Assembly (NCBI RefSeq): GCF_051401765.1 | Contig: NW_027480440.1 | Location: 3,286,001-3,350,000 of the forward strand | Direction of reading: 5' to 3' | Source: Calliopsis andreniformis | Lineage: Eukaryota; Arthropoda; Insecta; Hymenoptera; Andrenidae | Length of the DNA stretch: 64,000 nt | Shown: positions 25,715 to 38,103 of the stretch, piece by piece | Position numbering within the stretch: the first letter of the stretch is position 1 | How the letters are laid out: the number at the start of each line of letters is the position of its first letter | Translations under genes and position numbers: made by a program | Notes under the pieces: generated by a model | Told to the model about the DNA's origin: nothing | Database searches by the model: none | The model's input: the letters and a program-made list of their open reading frames with translations, nothing else

Positions 25715-28550
25715 CCTCAATCTTCAATCCTCAATACTCAATCTTCAATCCTCAATCGTCAATCCTCAATCCTCCATCCTGAATCCTCAATACTCAATCC
25801 TCAATCCTCAATCCTCAATATTCAATCCTCAATACTCAATCTTCAATCCTCAATCCTCAATCCTCAATCCTCCATCCTGAAACCTCAATACTCAATCCTC
25901 AATCTTCAATCCTCAATACTCAATCTTCAATCCTCAATCCTCGATCCTCAATCCTCAATCCTCATTCCTCAATCCTCAATAAGCAATCCTCAATCCTCAA
26001 TCCTCAATCCTCAATCCTCAATTCTCAATCCTCAATCCTCAATCCTCAATCCTCAATCCTCAATCCTCAATCCTCAATCATCCACCTCAATCTTCAATAC
26101 TCAATCCTCAATCCTCATTCCTCAATCCTCAATACTCAACCATCAATCCTCAATTCTCAATCCTCAATCCTCAATATTCAACACACAACCCTCAACCATC
26201 AATTCTCAATACCCAACCATCAATCCTCAATTATCAACACTCAATTGAATATCCTGAATTCTCATGGTTCAATACTCAATCCACATTATTCAATAATCAA
26301 ATCTCAATCCTCAAACATCAATCCTCAACACTCAATCCACAACACTCAGTCCTCTCTCTTCAATCCTCCATCCTCAATCCTCATTCCTCAATCCTCAATG
26401 TTCAATCATCAATCCTCAATCCTCAGTCCTCAATCCTCAACCCTCAATCCTCAGTCATCAATCTTCAATCATCAATACTCAGTCTTCAATCCTCAATCTT
26501 CAATCCTTAATTCTCGATCCTCAATCCTCAGTATTCAACACACAACCCTCAACCATCGATCCTCAATGCTCAACCATCAATCCTCAATTCTCAATACTCA
26601 ATAGAATATCCTGAATTCTCATGATTCAATACTCAATCCACATTATTCAATAACCAAACCTCAATCCTCAAACATCAATCTTCAACACACAATCCTCAAC
26701 ACTTAGTCCTCTCTCTTCAATCCTCCATCCTCAGTCCTCAATCCTCAAGCGTCAACACTCAATCCTCAATCCTCAACCCTCAATCCTCAGTCCTCAAACC
26801 TCAATCCCGAATCCTCAATCCTGAATCCTCAATCTTCAGCCCTCAGTCCTCAACAATCATTTGTCAAACCTCAATCCTCAATAGAATATCCTCAATTCAC
26901 TGCTTTCAATACTCAATGCTCAATCTGCAGTCTTCAAATCTCTATCCACAAACATCAATTATCATCACTCAACCCTCAACACTCAGTCCTCAATGTTCAA
27001 TCCTCAATTCGCAATTCTCAATCTTCAATCCTCAATCCTCAATCCTCAATCCTCAATCCTCAATCCTCAATCTTCAATCATCAATATTCAATCTTCAATC
27101 CTCAATCCACAATCCTCAATCCTCAATCCTCAATCCTCAATATTCAATCCTCAATCCTCGAACCTCAATCCTCAATTCTCAAACTTCAATCCTCAATACT
27201 CAATCCTCAATCCTCAATCTTCAATCCTCAATCCTCAATCCTCAATCCTCAATCCTCAATCCTCAATCTTCAATCCTCAATCCTCATTCTCCAATCCTCA
27301 ACACCCAATCCTCAATCTTCAATCCCAAATCATCAATCCTCAATTCTCAATCCTCAATCCCCAATCCTCAGACCTCAAACATCAATACTCAACCCTCAGT
27401 CCTCGTCCTCAATCCACAACCCTCAATCCTCAATCCTCGATCTTCAATCATCAATACTCAATCTTCAATACTATCCTCAATCCTCAATCCTCAATCCTCA
27501 ATCCTTAACGTTCAACCTCAATACCCAATCATTAATCTTCAATCCTCAATCCTCAACCCACAATCCTCAATCCTCAATCCTCAGTCCTCAGTCCTCAAAC
27601 CTCAATCCAAAATTCACAATCCTGAATCCTCAATCTTCAGCCCTGAGTCCTCAACAATCAGTTGTCAATCCTCAACCATCAATAGAATATCCTCAATTCA
27701 CAGTCTTCAATACTCAATACTCAATCTGCAATCTTCAACTCTCTATCCACAAACATCAATTCTCATCACTCAACCCTCAACGCTCAGTCCCCAATCCTCA
27801 ATCTTCATTCCTCAATCCTCAATCATTAATCCTCAATACTCAACCTTCAATCCTCAATACTCAATATTCAATACTCAATCCTCAATCCTGAATCCTCAAT
27901 CCTCAGTCCTCAATCGTCAATCTTCAATCCTCAATACTCAATCTTCAATCCTCAATCCTCAATCCTCAATCCTTAATCCTCAATCCTCAATCTTCAATCC
28001 TCAATACTCAATCTTCAACCCTCAATCCTCAATCCAGAACCCTCGATCCTCAATCCTCAATCTTCAATCATCAATATTCAATCTTCAGTCCGCAATCCTC
28101 AATCCTCAATCCTCAATCCTGAATCCTCAATGTTAAATCCGCAATACCCAACCCTCAATCTTCAATACTCAATCCTCAATACCCAATCCTCAATCTTCAA
28201 TCCCCAATCCTCAATCCTCAATTCTCAATCCTCAATCCTCAATCCTCAGTCCTCAGTCCTCAAACCACAATCCTCCGCCCTCAGCCCTCATCGTCAATCC
28301 TCAATCCTCAATCCTCAATTTTCAATCCTCAATAATCAATCTTCAATCCTCAATCCTCAATCCTCAATTCTCAATCCTCAATCGTCAGTCTTCAATCCTC
28401 AATACTCAATCTTCAATCCTGAATCATCAATCCTCAATCCTCAATCCTCATTCTTCAATCCTAAATACCCAATCCTCAATCTTCAATCCTCAATCCTCAA
28501 TCCTCAATTCTCAATCCTCAATCCTCAGTCCTCAGTCCTCAAACCTCAAT
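25714..28550 (+). repeat. H7: higher-order copy 7, subfamily beta
   Basis: A1 26,241-26,369, A2 26,597-26,724 (EcoRI 26,256 and 26,613), first B 26,851-26,989, second B 27,651-27,791. It carries the same beta markers and TCAATGCTCAACC change as H6. It differs from H6 by CCTTAATCC near 27,972 and one extra heptamer near 28,235. Confidence 0.85.
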
Positions 28551-31500
28551 CCTCGACACTCAGCCCTCATCCTCAATCCTCAATCCTCAATCCTCAATCC
28601 TCAACCTTCAATCCTCAATACTCAATCATCAATCCTCAATCCTCAGTCCCCAACCCTCAGTCCTCATCCTCAAACCTCAATCCTCAACCCTCAATTCTCA
28701 ATCATCAAACCTCAATCCTCAATCTTCAATCCTCAATCCTCATTCCTTAATCCTCAATACTCAATCCTCAAACCTCAATACACAATCTTCAATCCTCAAT
28801 CCTCAATCCTCAATCTTCAATCCTCAATAATCAATCTCCACTCCTAGATCCTCAATCCCCAATCCTCAATCCTTAATCCTCAATCTTCAATCCTCAATCC
28901 CCAGTCCTCAATCTTCAATCCTCAATGCTCAATCCTCAATCCTCAGTCCCCTGTCCTCAATCCTCAATCCTCAACCTTCAAACCTCAATCCTCAACCGTC
29001 AGTCCTCGTCCTCAATCCTCAACCCTCAATCCTCAATCCTCAACCTTCAATCATCGATACTCAATCTTCAATCCTCAATCCTCAATCCTCAATCCTCAAT
29101 CCTCAGTCCTCAATCTTCAATCCTCAATACTCAATCTTCAATCCTCAATCGTCAATCCTCAGTCCTCCATCCTGAATCCTCAATCCTCAATCCTCAATCC
29201 TCTATCCTCATTCTTCAATCCTCAACACCCAGTGCTCAATCTTCAATCCTCAATCCACAACCCTCGATCCTCAATCCTCAATCTTCAATCATCAATATTC
29301 AATCTTCAGTCCGCAATCCTCAATCCTCAATCCTCAATCCTCAATCCTCAATGTTCAATCCGCAATACCCAATCCTCAATCTTCAATACTCAATCCTCAA
29401 TACCCAATCCTCAATCTTCAATCCCCAATCCTCAATCCTCAATTCTCAATCCTCAATCCTCAGTCCTCAGTCCTCAAACCTCAATCCTCCGCCCTCAGCC
29501 CTCATCGTCAATCCTCAATCCTCAATCCTCAATTTTCAATCCTCAATAATCAATCTTCAATCCTCAATCCTCAATCCTCAATCCTCAATCCTCAATCCTC
29601 ATTCCTCAATCCTCAATGTTCGATCATCAATTCTCAATCCTCAGTCCTCAACACTCAATCCACAACACTCAGTCCTCTCTCTTCAATCCTCCATCCTCAA
29701 TCCTCAATCCTGAAGCGTCAATCTTCAATCCTCAATACTCAAACCTCAATCCTCAGTCCTCAAAACTCAATCCCGAATCCTCAATCCTGAATCCTCATTC
29801 TTCAGCCCTCAGTCCTCAACAATCAATTGTCAATCCTCAATCCTCAACAGAATATCCTGAATTCACAGTTTTCAATACTCAATCCCCATTCTTCAATCTT
29901 CAAATCTCAATACACAAACATCAATTCTCATCACTCAACCCTCAACACTCAGTCCTCAATCTTCAATCCTCAATCCTCAATCCTCAATCTTCATTCCTCA
30001 ATACTCAACCTTCAATCCTCAGTCCTCAATCCTCAATCCTAAATGATCAATCCTCATTCTTCAATCCTCAACACCCAGTGCTCAATCTTCAATCCTCAAT
30101 CCACCACCCTCGATCCTCAATCCTCAATCTTCAATCATCAATATTCAATCTTCAGTCCGCAGTCCTCAATCCTCAATCCTCAATCCTCAATCCTCAATGT
30201 TAAATCCGCAATACCCAACCCTCAATCTTCAATACTCAATCCTCAATACCCAATCCTCAATCTTCAATCCCCAATCCTCAATCCTCAATTCTCAATCCTC
30301 AATCCTCAGTCCTCAGTCCTCAAACCTCAATCCTCCGCCCTGAGCCCTCATCGTCAATCCTCAATCCTCAATCCTCAATTTTCAATCCTCAATAATCAAT
30401 CTTCAATCCTCAATCCTCAATCCTCAATTCTCAATCCTCAATTGTCAGTCTTCAATCCTCAATACTCAATCTTCAATCCTGAATCCTCAATCCTCAATCC
30501 TCAATCCTCATTCTTCAATCCTAAATACCCAATCCTCAATCTTCAATCCTCAATCCACAATCCTCAATTCTCAATCCTCAATCCTCAGCCCTCAGTCCTC
30601 AAACCTCAATCCTCGACACTCAGCCCTCATCCTCAATCCTCAATCCTCAATCCTCAATCCTCAACCTTCAATCCTCAATACTCAATCATCAATCCTCAAT
30701 CCTCAGTCCCCAACCCTCAGTCCTCATCCTCAAACCTCAATCCTCAACCCTCAATTCTCAATCATCAATCCTCAATCCTCAATCTTCAATCCTCAATCCT
30801 CATTCCTTAATCCTCAATACTCAATCCTCAAACCTCAATACACAATCTTCAATCCTCAATCCTCAATCCTCAATCTTCAATCCTCAATAATCAATCTCCA
30901 CTCCTAGATCCTCAATCCCCAATCCTCAATCCTTAATCCTCAAACTTCAATCCTCAATCCCCAGTCCTCAATCTTCAATCCTCAATGCTCAATCCTCAAT
31001 CCTCAGTCCCCTGTCCTCAATCCTCAATCCTCAACCTTCAATCATCGATACTCAATCTTCAATCCTCAATCCTCAATCATCAATCCTCAATCTTCAATAC
31101 TCAACCTTCAATCATCGATACTCAATCTTCAATCCTCAATCCTCAATCCTCAATCCTCAATCCTCAGTCCTCAATCTTCAATCCTCAATACTCAATCTTC
31201 AATCCTCAATCGTCAATCCTCAGTCCCCCATCCTGAATCCTCAATCCTCAATCCTCAATCCTCTATCCTCATTCTTCAATCCTCAACACCCAGTGCTCAA
31301 TCTTCAATCCTCAATCCACAACCCTCGATCCTCAATCCTCAATCTTCAATCATCAATATTCAATCTTCAGTCCGCAATCCTCAATCCTCAATCCTCAATC
31401 CTCAATCCTCAATGTTCAATCCGCAATACCCAATCCTCAATCTTCAATACTCAATCCTCAATACCCAATCCTCAATCTTCAATCCCCAATCCTCAATCCT

Positions 31501-32100
31501 CAATTCTCAATCCTCAATCCTCAGTCCTCAGTCCTCAAACCTCAATCCTCCGCCCTCAGCCCTCATCGTCAATCCTCAATCCTCAATCCTCAATTTTCAA
31601 TCCTCAATAATCAATCTTCAATCCTCAATCCTCAATCCTCAATCCTCAATCCTCAATCCTCATTCCTCAATCCTCAATGTTCAATCATCAATTCTCAATC
31701 CTCAGTCCTCAACACTCAATCCACAACACTCTGTCCTCTCTCTTCAATCCTCCATCCTCAATCCTCAATCCTGAAGCGTCAATCTTCAATCCTCAATACT
31801 CAACCCTCAATCCTCAGTCCTCAAAACTCAATCCCGAATCCTCAATCCTGAATCCTCATTCTTCAGCCCTCAGTCCTCAACAATCAATTGTCAATCCTCA
31901 ATCCTCAACAGAATGTCCTGAATTCACAGTTTTCAATACTCAATCCCCATTCTTCAATCTTCAAATCTCAATACACAAACATCAATCCTCATCACTCAAC
32001 CCTCAACAATCAGTCCTCAATCTTCAATCCTCAATCCACAATCCTCAATATTCAATCCTCAATACTTAACCTTCAATCCTCAATCCTCAATTCTCAATCC
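28550..32100 (+). repeat. Inter-H mosaic with two further half-A / B modules
   Basis: Half A blocks lie near 29,647-29,690 and 31,705-31,750. Each is followed by a B block of the GAATTCACAG type (29,817-29,956 with EcoRI 29,859; 31,878-32,017 with EcoRI 31,920). About 31,210-32,000 repeats 29,150-29,940 at 2,061 bp. The second module has more private changes (GAATGTCCTG, CAACAATCAGTCC). Confidence 0.75.
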
Positions 32101-33070
32101 TAAATGATCAATCCTCAATCCTCTATCTCCAATCCTCAATACTCAATCTTCAATCCTCAATCCTCAATCCTCAATCCTCAATCCTCAATCCTCAATCCTG
32201 AATCCTCAATCCCCAATCTTCAATCATCAATATTCAATCTTCAATCCTCAATCCACAATCCTCAATCCTCAATCCTCAATCCTCAATATTCAATCCTCAA
32301 TCCTCGATCCTCAATCCCCAATCCTCAATCTTCAATCCTCAATACTCAATCCTCAATCCTCAATCTTCAATCCTCAATCCTCAATCCTCAATCCTCAGTC
32401 CTCAATCTTCAATCCTCAATACTCAATTTTCAATCGTCAGTCCTGAATCTTCAATCCTCAATCCTCATTCTCCAATCCTCAACACCCAATCCTCAATCTT
32501 CAATCCCAAATCATCAATTCTCAATTCTCGATCCTCAATCCTCAATCCTCAGACCTCAAACATCAATACTCAACTCTCAGTCCTCGTCCTCAATCCACAA
32601 CCCTCAATCCTCAATCCTCGATCTTCAATCGTCAATATTGAATCTTCAATACTATCCTCAATCCTCAATCCTGAATCCTCAATCCTTAATGTTCAATCCT
32701 CAATACTCAATCATCAATCTTCAATCCTCAATCCTCAACCCACAATCCTCAATCCTCAATCCTCAATCCTCAGTCCTCAAACCTCAATCCAAAATTCACA
32801 ATCCTGAATCCTCAATCTTCAGCCCTGAGTCCTCAACAATCAGTTGTCAATCCTCAACCATCAATAGAATATCCTCAATTCACAGTCTTCAATACTCAAT
32901 ACTCAATCTGCAATCTTCAACTCTCTATCCACAAACATCAATTCTCATCACTCAACCCTCAACACTCAGTCCCCAATCCTCAATCTTCAATCCTCAATCC
33001 TCAATCCTCAACGATCAATCCTCAATCGTCAGTATTCAATCCTCAATACTCAATCTTCAATCCTGAATCC
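32100..33070 (+). repeat. H8: older, truncated H-type copy
   Basis: It matches about 3,960-4,780 of H1 but with more differences, and it lacks A1, A2 and the first B. It has the CAATACTCAATTTTC motif of the alpha 35-bp block (near 32,415) and a B block of the CAGTTGTC type at 32,833-32,973. Its greater divergence suggests it predates the H1-H7 amplification. Confidence 0.7.
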
Positions 33071-34440
33071 TCAATCCTCAATCCTCAATCCTCAATCCTC
33101 ATGCTTCAATCCTCAATACCCAATCCTCAATCTTCAATCCACAATCCTCAATCCTCAATTTTCAATCCTCAATCCTCAGTCCTCAGTCCTCAAACCTCAA
33201 TCCTCAACCCTCAGCCCACATCCTCAATCCTCAATCCTCAATCCTCAATCCTCAGCATTCAGTCCTCAAACCTCAATGTTCAATCCTCAATCCCCAATCC
33301 TCAATCCTCAATCCTCAATCATCAATCCTCAATCTTCAATACTCATTCCTCAATCCTCAATCCCCAATCCTCCATCTTCAATCATCAATCCTCAATCTTC
33401 AACACTCAATCCTCAATCCTCTAACCTCAATACTAACCATCAATCCTCAATTCTCGATACTCAATAGAATATCCTGAATTCCCAGGATTCAATACTGAAA
33501 CCTCAATCCTCAACCCTCAGCCCTCATCCTCCATCCTCAATCCTCAATCCTCAATCCTGAATCTTCAATCCTCAATATTCAATCTTCAATTCTCAATCCT
33601 CAATCCTCAATTCTCAATCCTCAATCCTCAGTGGTCAATACTCAATCTTCAATACTCAATCCTCAATCCTCAATCCTCAATCCTCAATCCTCATTTCTCA
33701 AACCTCAATCCTCAACACTCAGTCCTCATCCTCAATTATCAATTCTCAAACCTCAATCCTCAATTCTCAATCTTCATCCTCAATAACCAATCTCCAATCC
33801 TAGATCCTCAATCCTCAATCCTCAACCCCAATCTTCAACCCTCAATAATCAATCTCCAATCCTAGATCCTCAATCCACAATCCTCAATCCTCAATCCTCA
33901 ATCCTCAATCCTCATTCTTCATACCTCAATACCTAATCCTCAATCTTCAATCCTCAATCATCAATCCTCAACTCTCAATCCACAATCCTCAGTCCTCAGT
34001 CGTCAAACCTCAATCCCCGACCCTCAGCCCTCATCCTCAATCCTCAGTCCTCAATCCTCAATCCTCATACCTCAATCCTCTACCGTCAGTCCTCGTCCTC
34101 AATCCTCAAACCTCAATCCTCAATCCTCAATCCTCAATATTCAATCATCAATACTCAATCTTCAATCCTCAATCCTCAATGCTCAATCCTCAATCCTCAA
34201 TCCTCAATCCTCAATATTCAATCATCAATAATCAATCTTCAATCCTCAATCTTCAATCCTCAATACTCAATCTTCAATCCTCAATCCTCAATCCTCAATC
34301 CTCAATCCTCAATCCTCAGGCATCAATACTCAATCTTCAATATTCAATCCTCAATCCTCAATCCTCAATCCTCAATCCACAATCCTCAACCTTCAATGCT
34401 CAATACTCAATCTTCAATCCTCAATCCTAAATCCTCAATC
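33070..34440 (+). repeat. Heptamer sequence with one shortened A block
   Basis: Mostly plain, variably degenerate heptamers. A shortened A block lies at about 33,461-33,510 (AATAGAATATCCTGAATTC, then CCAGGATTC; EcoRI 33,476), after which normal heptamers resume. The same short form occurs at 39,660, 40,990, 43,908, 45,388 and 62,960. Nothing else stands out. Confidence 0.65.
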
Positions 34441-35190
34441 CTCAATCCTCAATCCTCAATCCTCAATCCTCAATATTCAAACCTCAATACTCTCTATTCA
34501 ATCATCAATCCTCAATCCTCAATCTTCAGTCGTCAATCCTCAGTCATCAATACTCACTCTTCAATACTCAATCGTCAATTCTTAGTCCTCAATCCTCAAT
34601 CCTCAATCCTCGTTCCTCAAACCTCAATCCTCAACCCTCAGCCTTCATCCGCAGTTCTCAATCCTCAATCCTCAATCCTCAATCCTCAATCCTCAATATT
34701 CAAACATCAATAATCAATCTCCAATCCTACATCCTCAATCCCAAATCCTCAATCCTTAATCCTCAATCTTCAATCCTCAATCGCCAGTCCTCAATCTTCA
34801 ATCCTCAATGCTCAATACTCAATCTTCAATCCTCAATCCTCAATCCTCAATATTCAAACCTCAATACTCTCTATTCAATCATCAATCCTCAATCCTCAAT
34901 CTTCAGTCGTCAATCCTCAGTCATCAATACTCACTCTTCAATACTCAATCGTCAATTCTTAGTCCTCAATCCTCAATCCTCAATCCTCGTTCCTCAAACC
35001 TCAATCCTCAACCCTCAGCCTTCATCCTCAGTTCTCAATCCTCAATCCTCAATCCTCAATCCTCAATCCTCAATATTCAAACATCAATAATCAATCTCCA
35101 ATCCTACATCCTCAATCCCCAATCCTCAATCCTTAATCCTCAATCTTCAATCCTCAATCGCCAGTCCTCAATCTTCAATCCTCAATGCTC
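34440..35190 (+). repeat. 377-bp tandem duplication
   Basis: Landmarks TACTCTCTATTCAATC, CAAACATCAATAATC and CAATGCTCAATACTC recur at 377 bp (for example CAAACATCAA at 34,701 and 35,078). There are single-base differences such as CCAAATCC versus CCCCAATCC. Part of the same segment occurs a third time at about 38,640-39,060. Confidence 0.8.
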
Positions 35191-35328
35191 AATACTCAAT
35201 CCTCAAGCCTCAGTCCTCAATCCTCAATCCTCAATCCCCAATCCTCAATCTTCAATGCTCAATCCACAATCCTCAATCCTCAATCCTCAATCCTCAGTCT
35301 TCAATTCTCAATACTCAGTCTTCAATCC

Positions 35329-38103
35329 TCAATCCTCAATCCTCAATCCTCAATCCTCAATCCGCAATCCTGAATCCTCAATCTTCAATCCTCAATACTC
35401 AATCTGCAATCCTCAATCCTCAATCCTCAATCCTCAATCCTCAATCCTCATTCTTCAATCCTCAATACCCAATCCTCAATCTTCAACCCTCAGTCCTCAA
35501 TCATCAATTCTCAATCCTCAACCCTCAATCCTCAGGCCTCAAACATCAATATTCAACCCTCAGTCCTCGTCCTCAATCCACAACCCTCAATCCTCAATAA
35601 TCAATCTTCAATCATCAATATTCAATCGTTAATCCTCAGTCCTCAATCCTCAATCCTCAATCCTCAATCCGCAATCCTCAGTCTTCAACCCTCAATCCTC
35701 AATCCTCAATCCTCAATCCTCAATCCTCAATCTTCAATCCTCAATACTCAATCTTCAATCCCCAATCCTCAATTCTCAACACTCGATCCTCAATCTTCAA
35801 TCCTCAATCCTCAATCCTCAATCCTCAATCCTCAATCCACAATCCTCAACCTTCAATCCTCAATACTCAATCTTCAATCCTCAATCCTCAATCCTCAATC
35901 CTCAATCCTCTACGCTCAATCCTCAATCCTCAATATTCAATCCTCAATCATCAATCTTCAATCCTCAATCCTCAATCCTCAATATTCAACACTTAACCCT
36001 CAATCATCAATCCTCAATACTCAACCATCAATCCTCAATTCTCAATACTCAATAGAACATCCTGAATTCTCATGGTTCAATACGCAATACACAATATTCA
36101 ATAATCAAATCTCAAACCTCAAGCATCCATTCTCAACACTGAATCCTCATCACTCAGTCCTCTGTCTTCAATCCTACATCCTCAAACCTCAATCCTCAAG
36201 CGTCAATCCTCAATACTCAATCCTCAATCCTCAATCCTCAATCTTCAATCTTCAATACTCAATACTCAATCTTCAATCCTCAATCCTCAATCCTCAATCC
36301 TCAATACTCAATCCTCAATCATTAATCCTCAATCCTCAATACTCAATCCTCAAACCTCAAACCTCAATTCTCAATACTCAACCATCAATCCTCAATTCTC
36401 AATCCCCAATCCTCAATCCTCAATCCTCAATCCTGAATCCTCAATCTTCAATCCTCAATACTCAATCTGCAATCCTCAATCTGCAATCCTCAATCCTCAA
36501 TCTTCAATCCTCAATCCTCATTCTTCCATCCTCAATACCCAATCCTCAATCTTCAATCCTCAATCCTCAATCATCAATTCTCGATCCTCAATCCTCAATC
36601 CTCAGACCTCAAACATCAATTCTCAACCCTCAGTCCTCGTCCTCAATCCACAACCCTCAATACTCAATCCTCAATCTTCAATCATCAATATTCAATCTTC
36701 AATCCTCAATCCTCAATCCTCAATCCTCAATCCGCAATCCTGAATCCTCAATCTTCAATCCTCAATACTCAATCTGCAATCCTCAATCCTCAATCCTCAA
36801 TCCTCAATCCTCAATCCTCATTCTTCAATCCTCAATACCCAATCCTCAATCTTCAACCCTCAGTCCTCAATCATCAATTCTCAATCCTCAACCCTCAATC
36901 CTCAGGCCTCAAACATCAATATTCAACCCTCAGTCCTCGTCCTCAATCCACAACCCTCAATCCTCAATAATCAATCTTCAATCATCAATATTCAATCGTT
37001 AATCCTCAGTCCTCAATCCTCAATCCTCAATCCTCAATCCGCAATCCTCAGTCTTCAACCCTCAATCCTCAATCCTCAATCCTCAATCCTCAATCCTCAA
37101 TCTTCAATCCTCAATACTCAATCTTCAATCCCCAATCCTCAATTCTCAACACTCGATCCTCAATCTTCAATCCTCAATCCTCAATCCTCAATCCTCAATC
37201 CTCAATCCACAATCCTCAACCTTCAATCCTCAATACTCAATCTTCAATCCTCAATCCTCAATCCTCAATCCTCAATCCTCTACGCTCAATCCTCAATCCT
37301 CAATATTCAATCCTCAATCATCAATCTTCAATCCTCAATCCTCAATCCTCAATATTCAACACTTAACCCTCAATCATCAATCCTCAATACTCAACCATCA
37401 ATCCTCAATTCTCAATACTCAATAGAACATCCTGAATTCTCATGGTTCAATACGCAATACACAATATTCAATAATCAAATCTCAAACCTCAAGCATCCAT
37501 TCTCAACACTGAATCCTCATCACTCAGTCCTCTGTCTTCAATCCTACATCCTCAAACCTCAATCCTCAAGCGTCAATCCTCAATACTCAATCCTCAATCC
37601 TCAATCCTCAATCTTCAATCTTCAATACTCAATACTCAATCTTCAATCCTCAATCCTCAATCCTCAATCCTCAATACTCAATCCTCAATCATTAATCCTC
37701 AATCCTCAATACTCAATCCTCAAACCTCAAACCTCAATTCTCAATACTCAACCATCAATCCTCAATTCTCAATCCCCAATCCTCAATCCTCAATCCTCAA
37801 TCCTGAATCCTCAATCTTCAATCCTCAATACTCAATCTGCAATCCTCAATCTGCAATCCTCAATCCTCAATCTTCAATCCTCAATCCTCATTCTTCCATC
37901 CTCAATACCCAATCCTCAATCTTCAATCCTCAATCCTCAATCATCAATTCTCGATCCTCAATCCTCAATCCTCAGACCTCAAACATCAATTCTCAACCCT
38001 CAGTCCTCGTCCTCAATCCACAACCCTCAATACTCAATCCTCAATCTTCAATCATCAATATTCAATCTTCAATCCTCAATCCTCAATCCTCAATCCTCAA
38101 TCC
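35329..38103 (+). repeat. 1,370-bp tandem duplication, apparently exact
   Basis: Copy 1 is about 35,329-36,698 and copy 2 about 36,699-38,068, with the match continuing to about 38,103 before it breaks at CCTC versus CCGC. Every landmark I compared is offset by exactly 1,370 bp, and I found no mismatch in the lines compared. Each copy holds one A block (36,050-36,172, EcoRI 36,064; 37,420-37,542, EcoRI 37,434). The left edge is set by T versus C at 36,698 / 35,328. Confidence 0.85.

Larger units (their letters stand above)
19912..30160 (+). repeat. 5.8-kb tandem duplication, second copy incomplete
   Basis: Copy 1 is about 19,912-25,714; copy 2 is about 25,714-30,160. The offset is 5,802 bp at the A and B blocks (20,454 / 26,256 and 21,049 / 26,851) and 5,809 bp after about 28,235, because copy 2 has one more heptamer there. 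Copy 2 also has CCTTAATCC near 27,972 where copy 1 has the consensus. After about 30,160 the second copy switches to the GTTAAATCCGC type of sequence. Confidence 0.85.
1..33070 (+). repeat. Domain I: array of recent higher-order (H) copies
   Basis: This part of the satellite is a mosaic of a few segments repeated with very few differences. The H segment (two A blocks 357 bp apart, then B blocks) occurs seven times nearly unchanged. Segments between H copies are also reused: about 1,540-2,630 recurs at 9,931-11,021, and about 6,180-9,930 recurs at 24,246-27,985. The right edge is set where the last recognisable H-type sequence ends, near 33,070. The edge is approximate. Confidence 0.8.
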
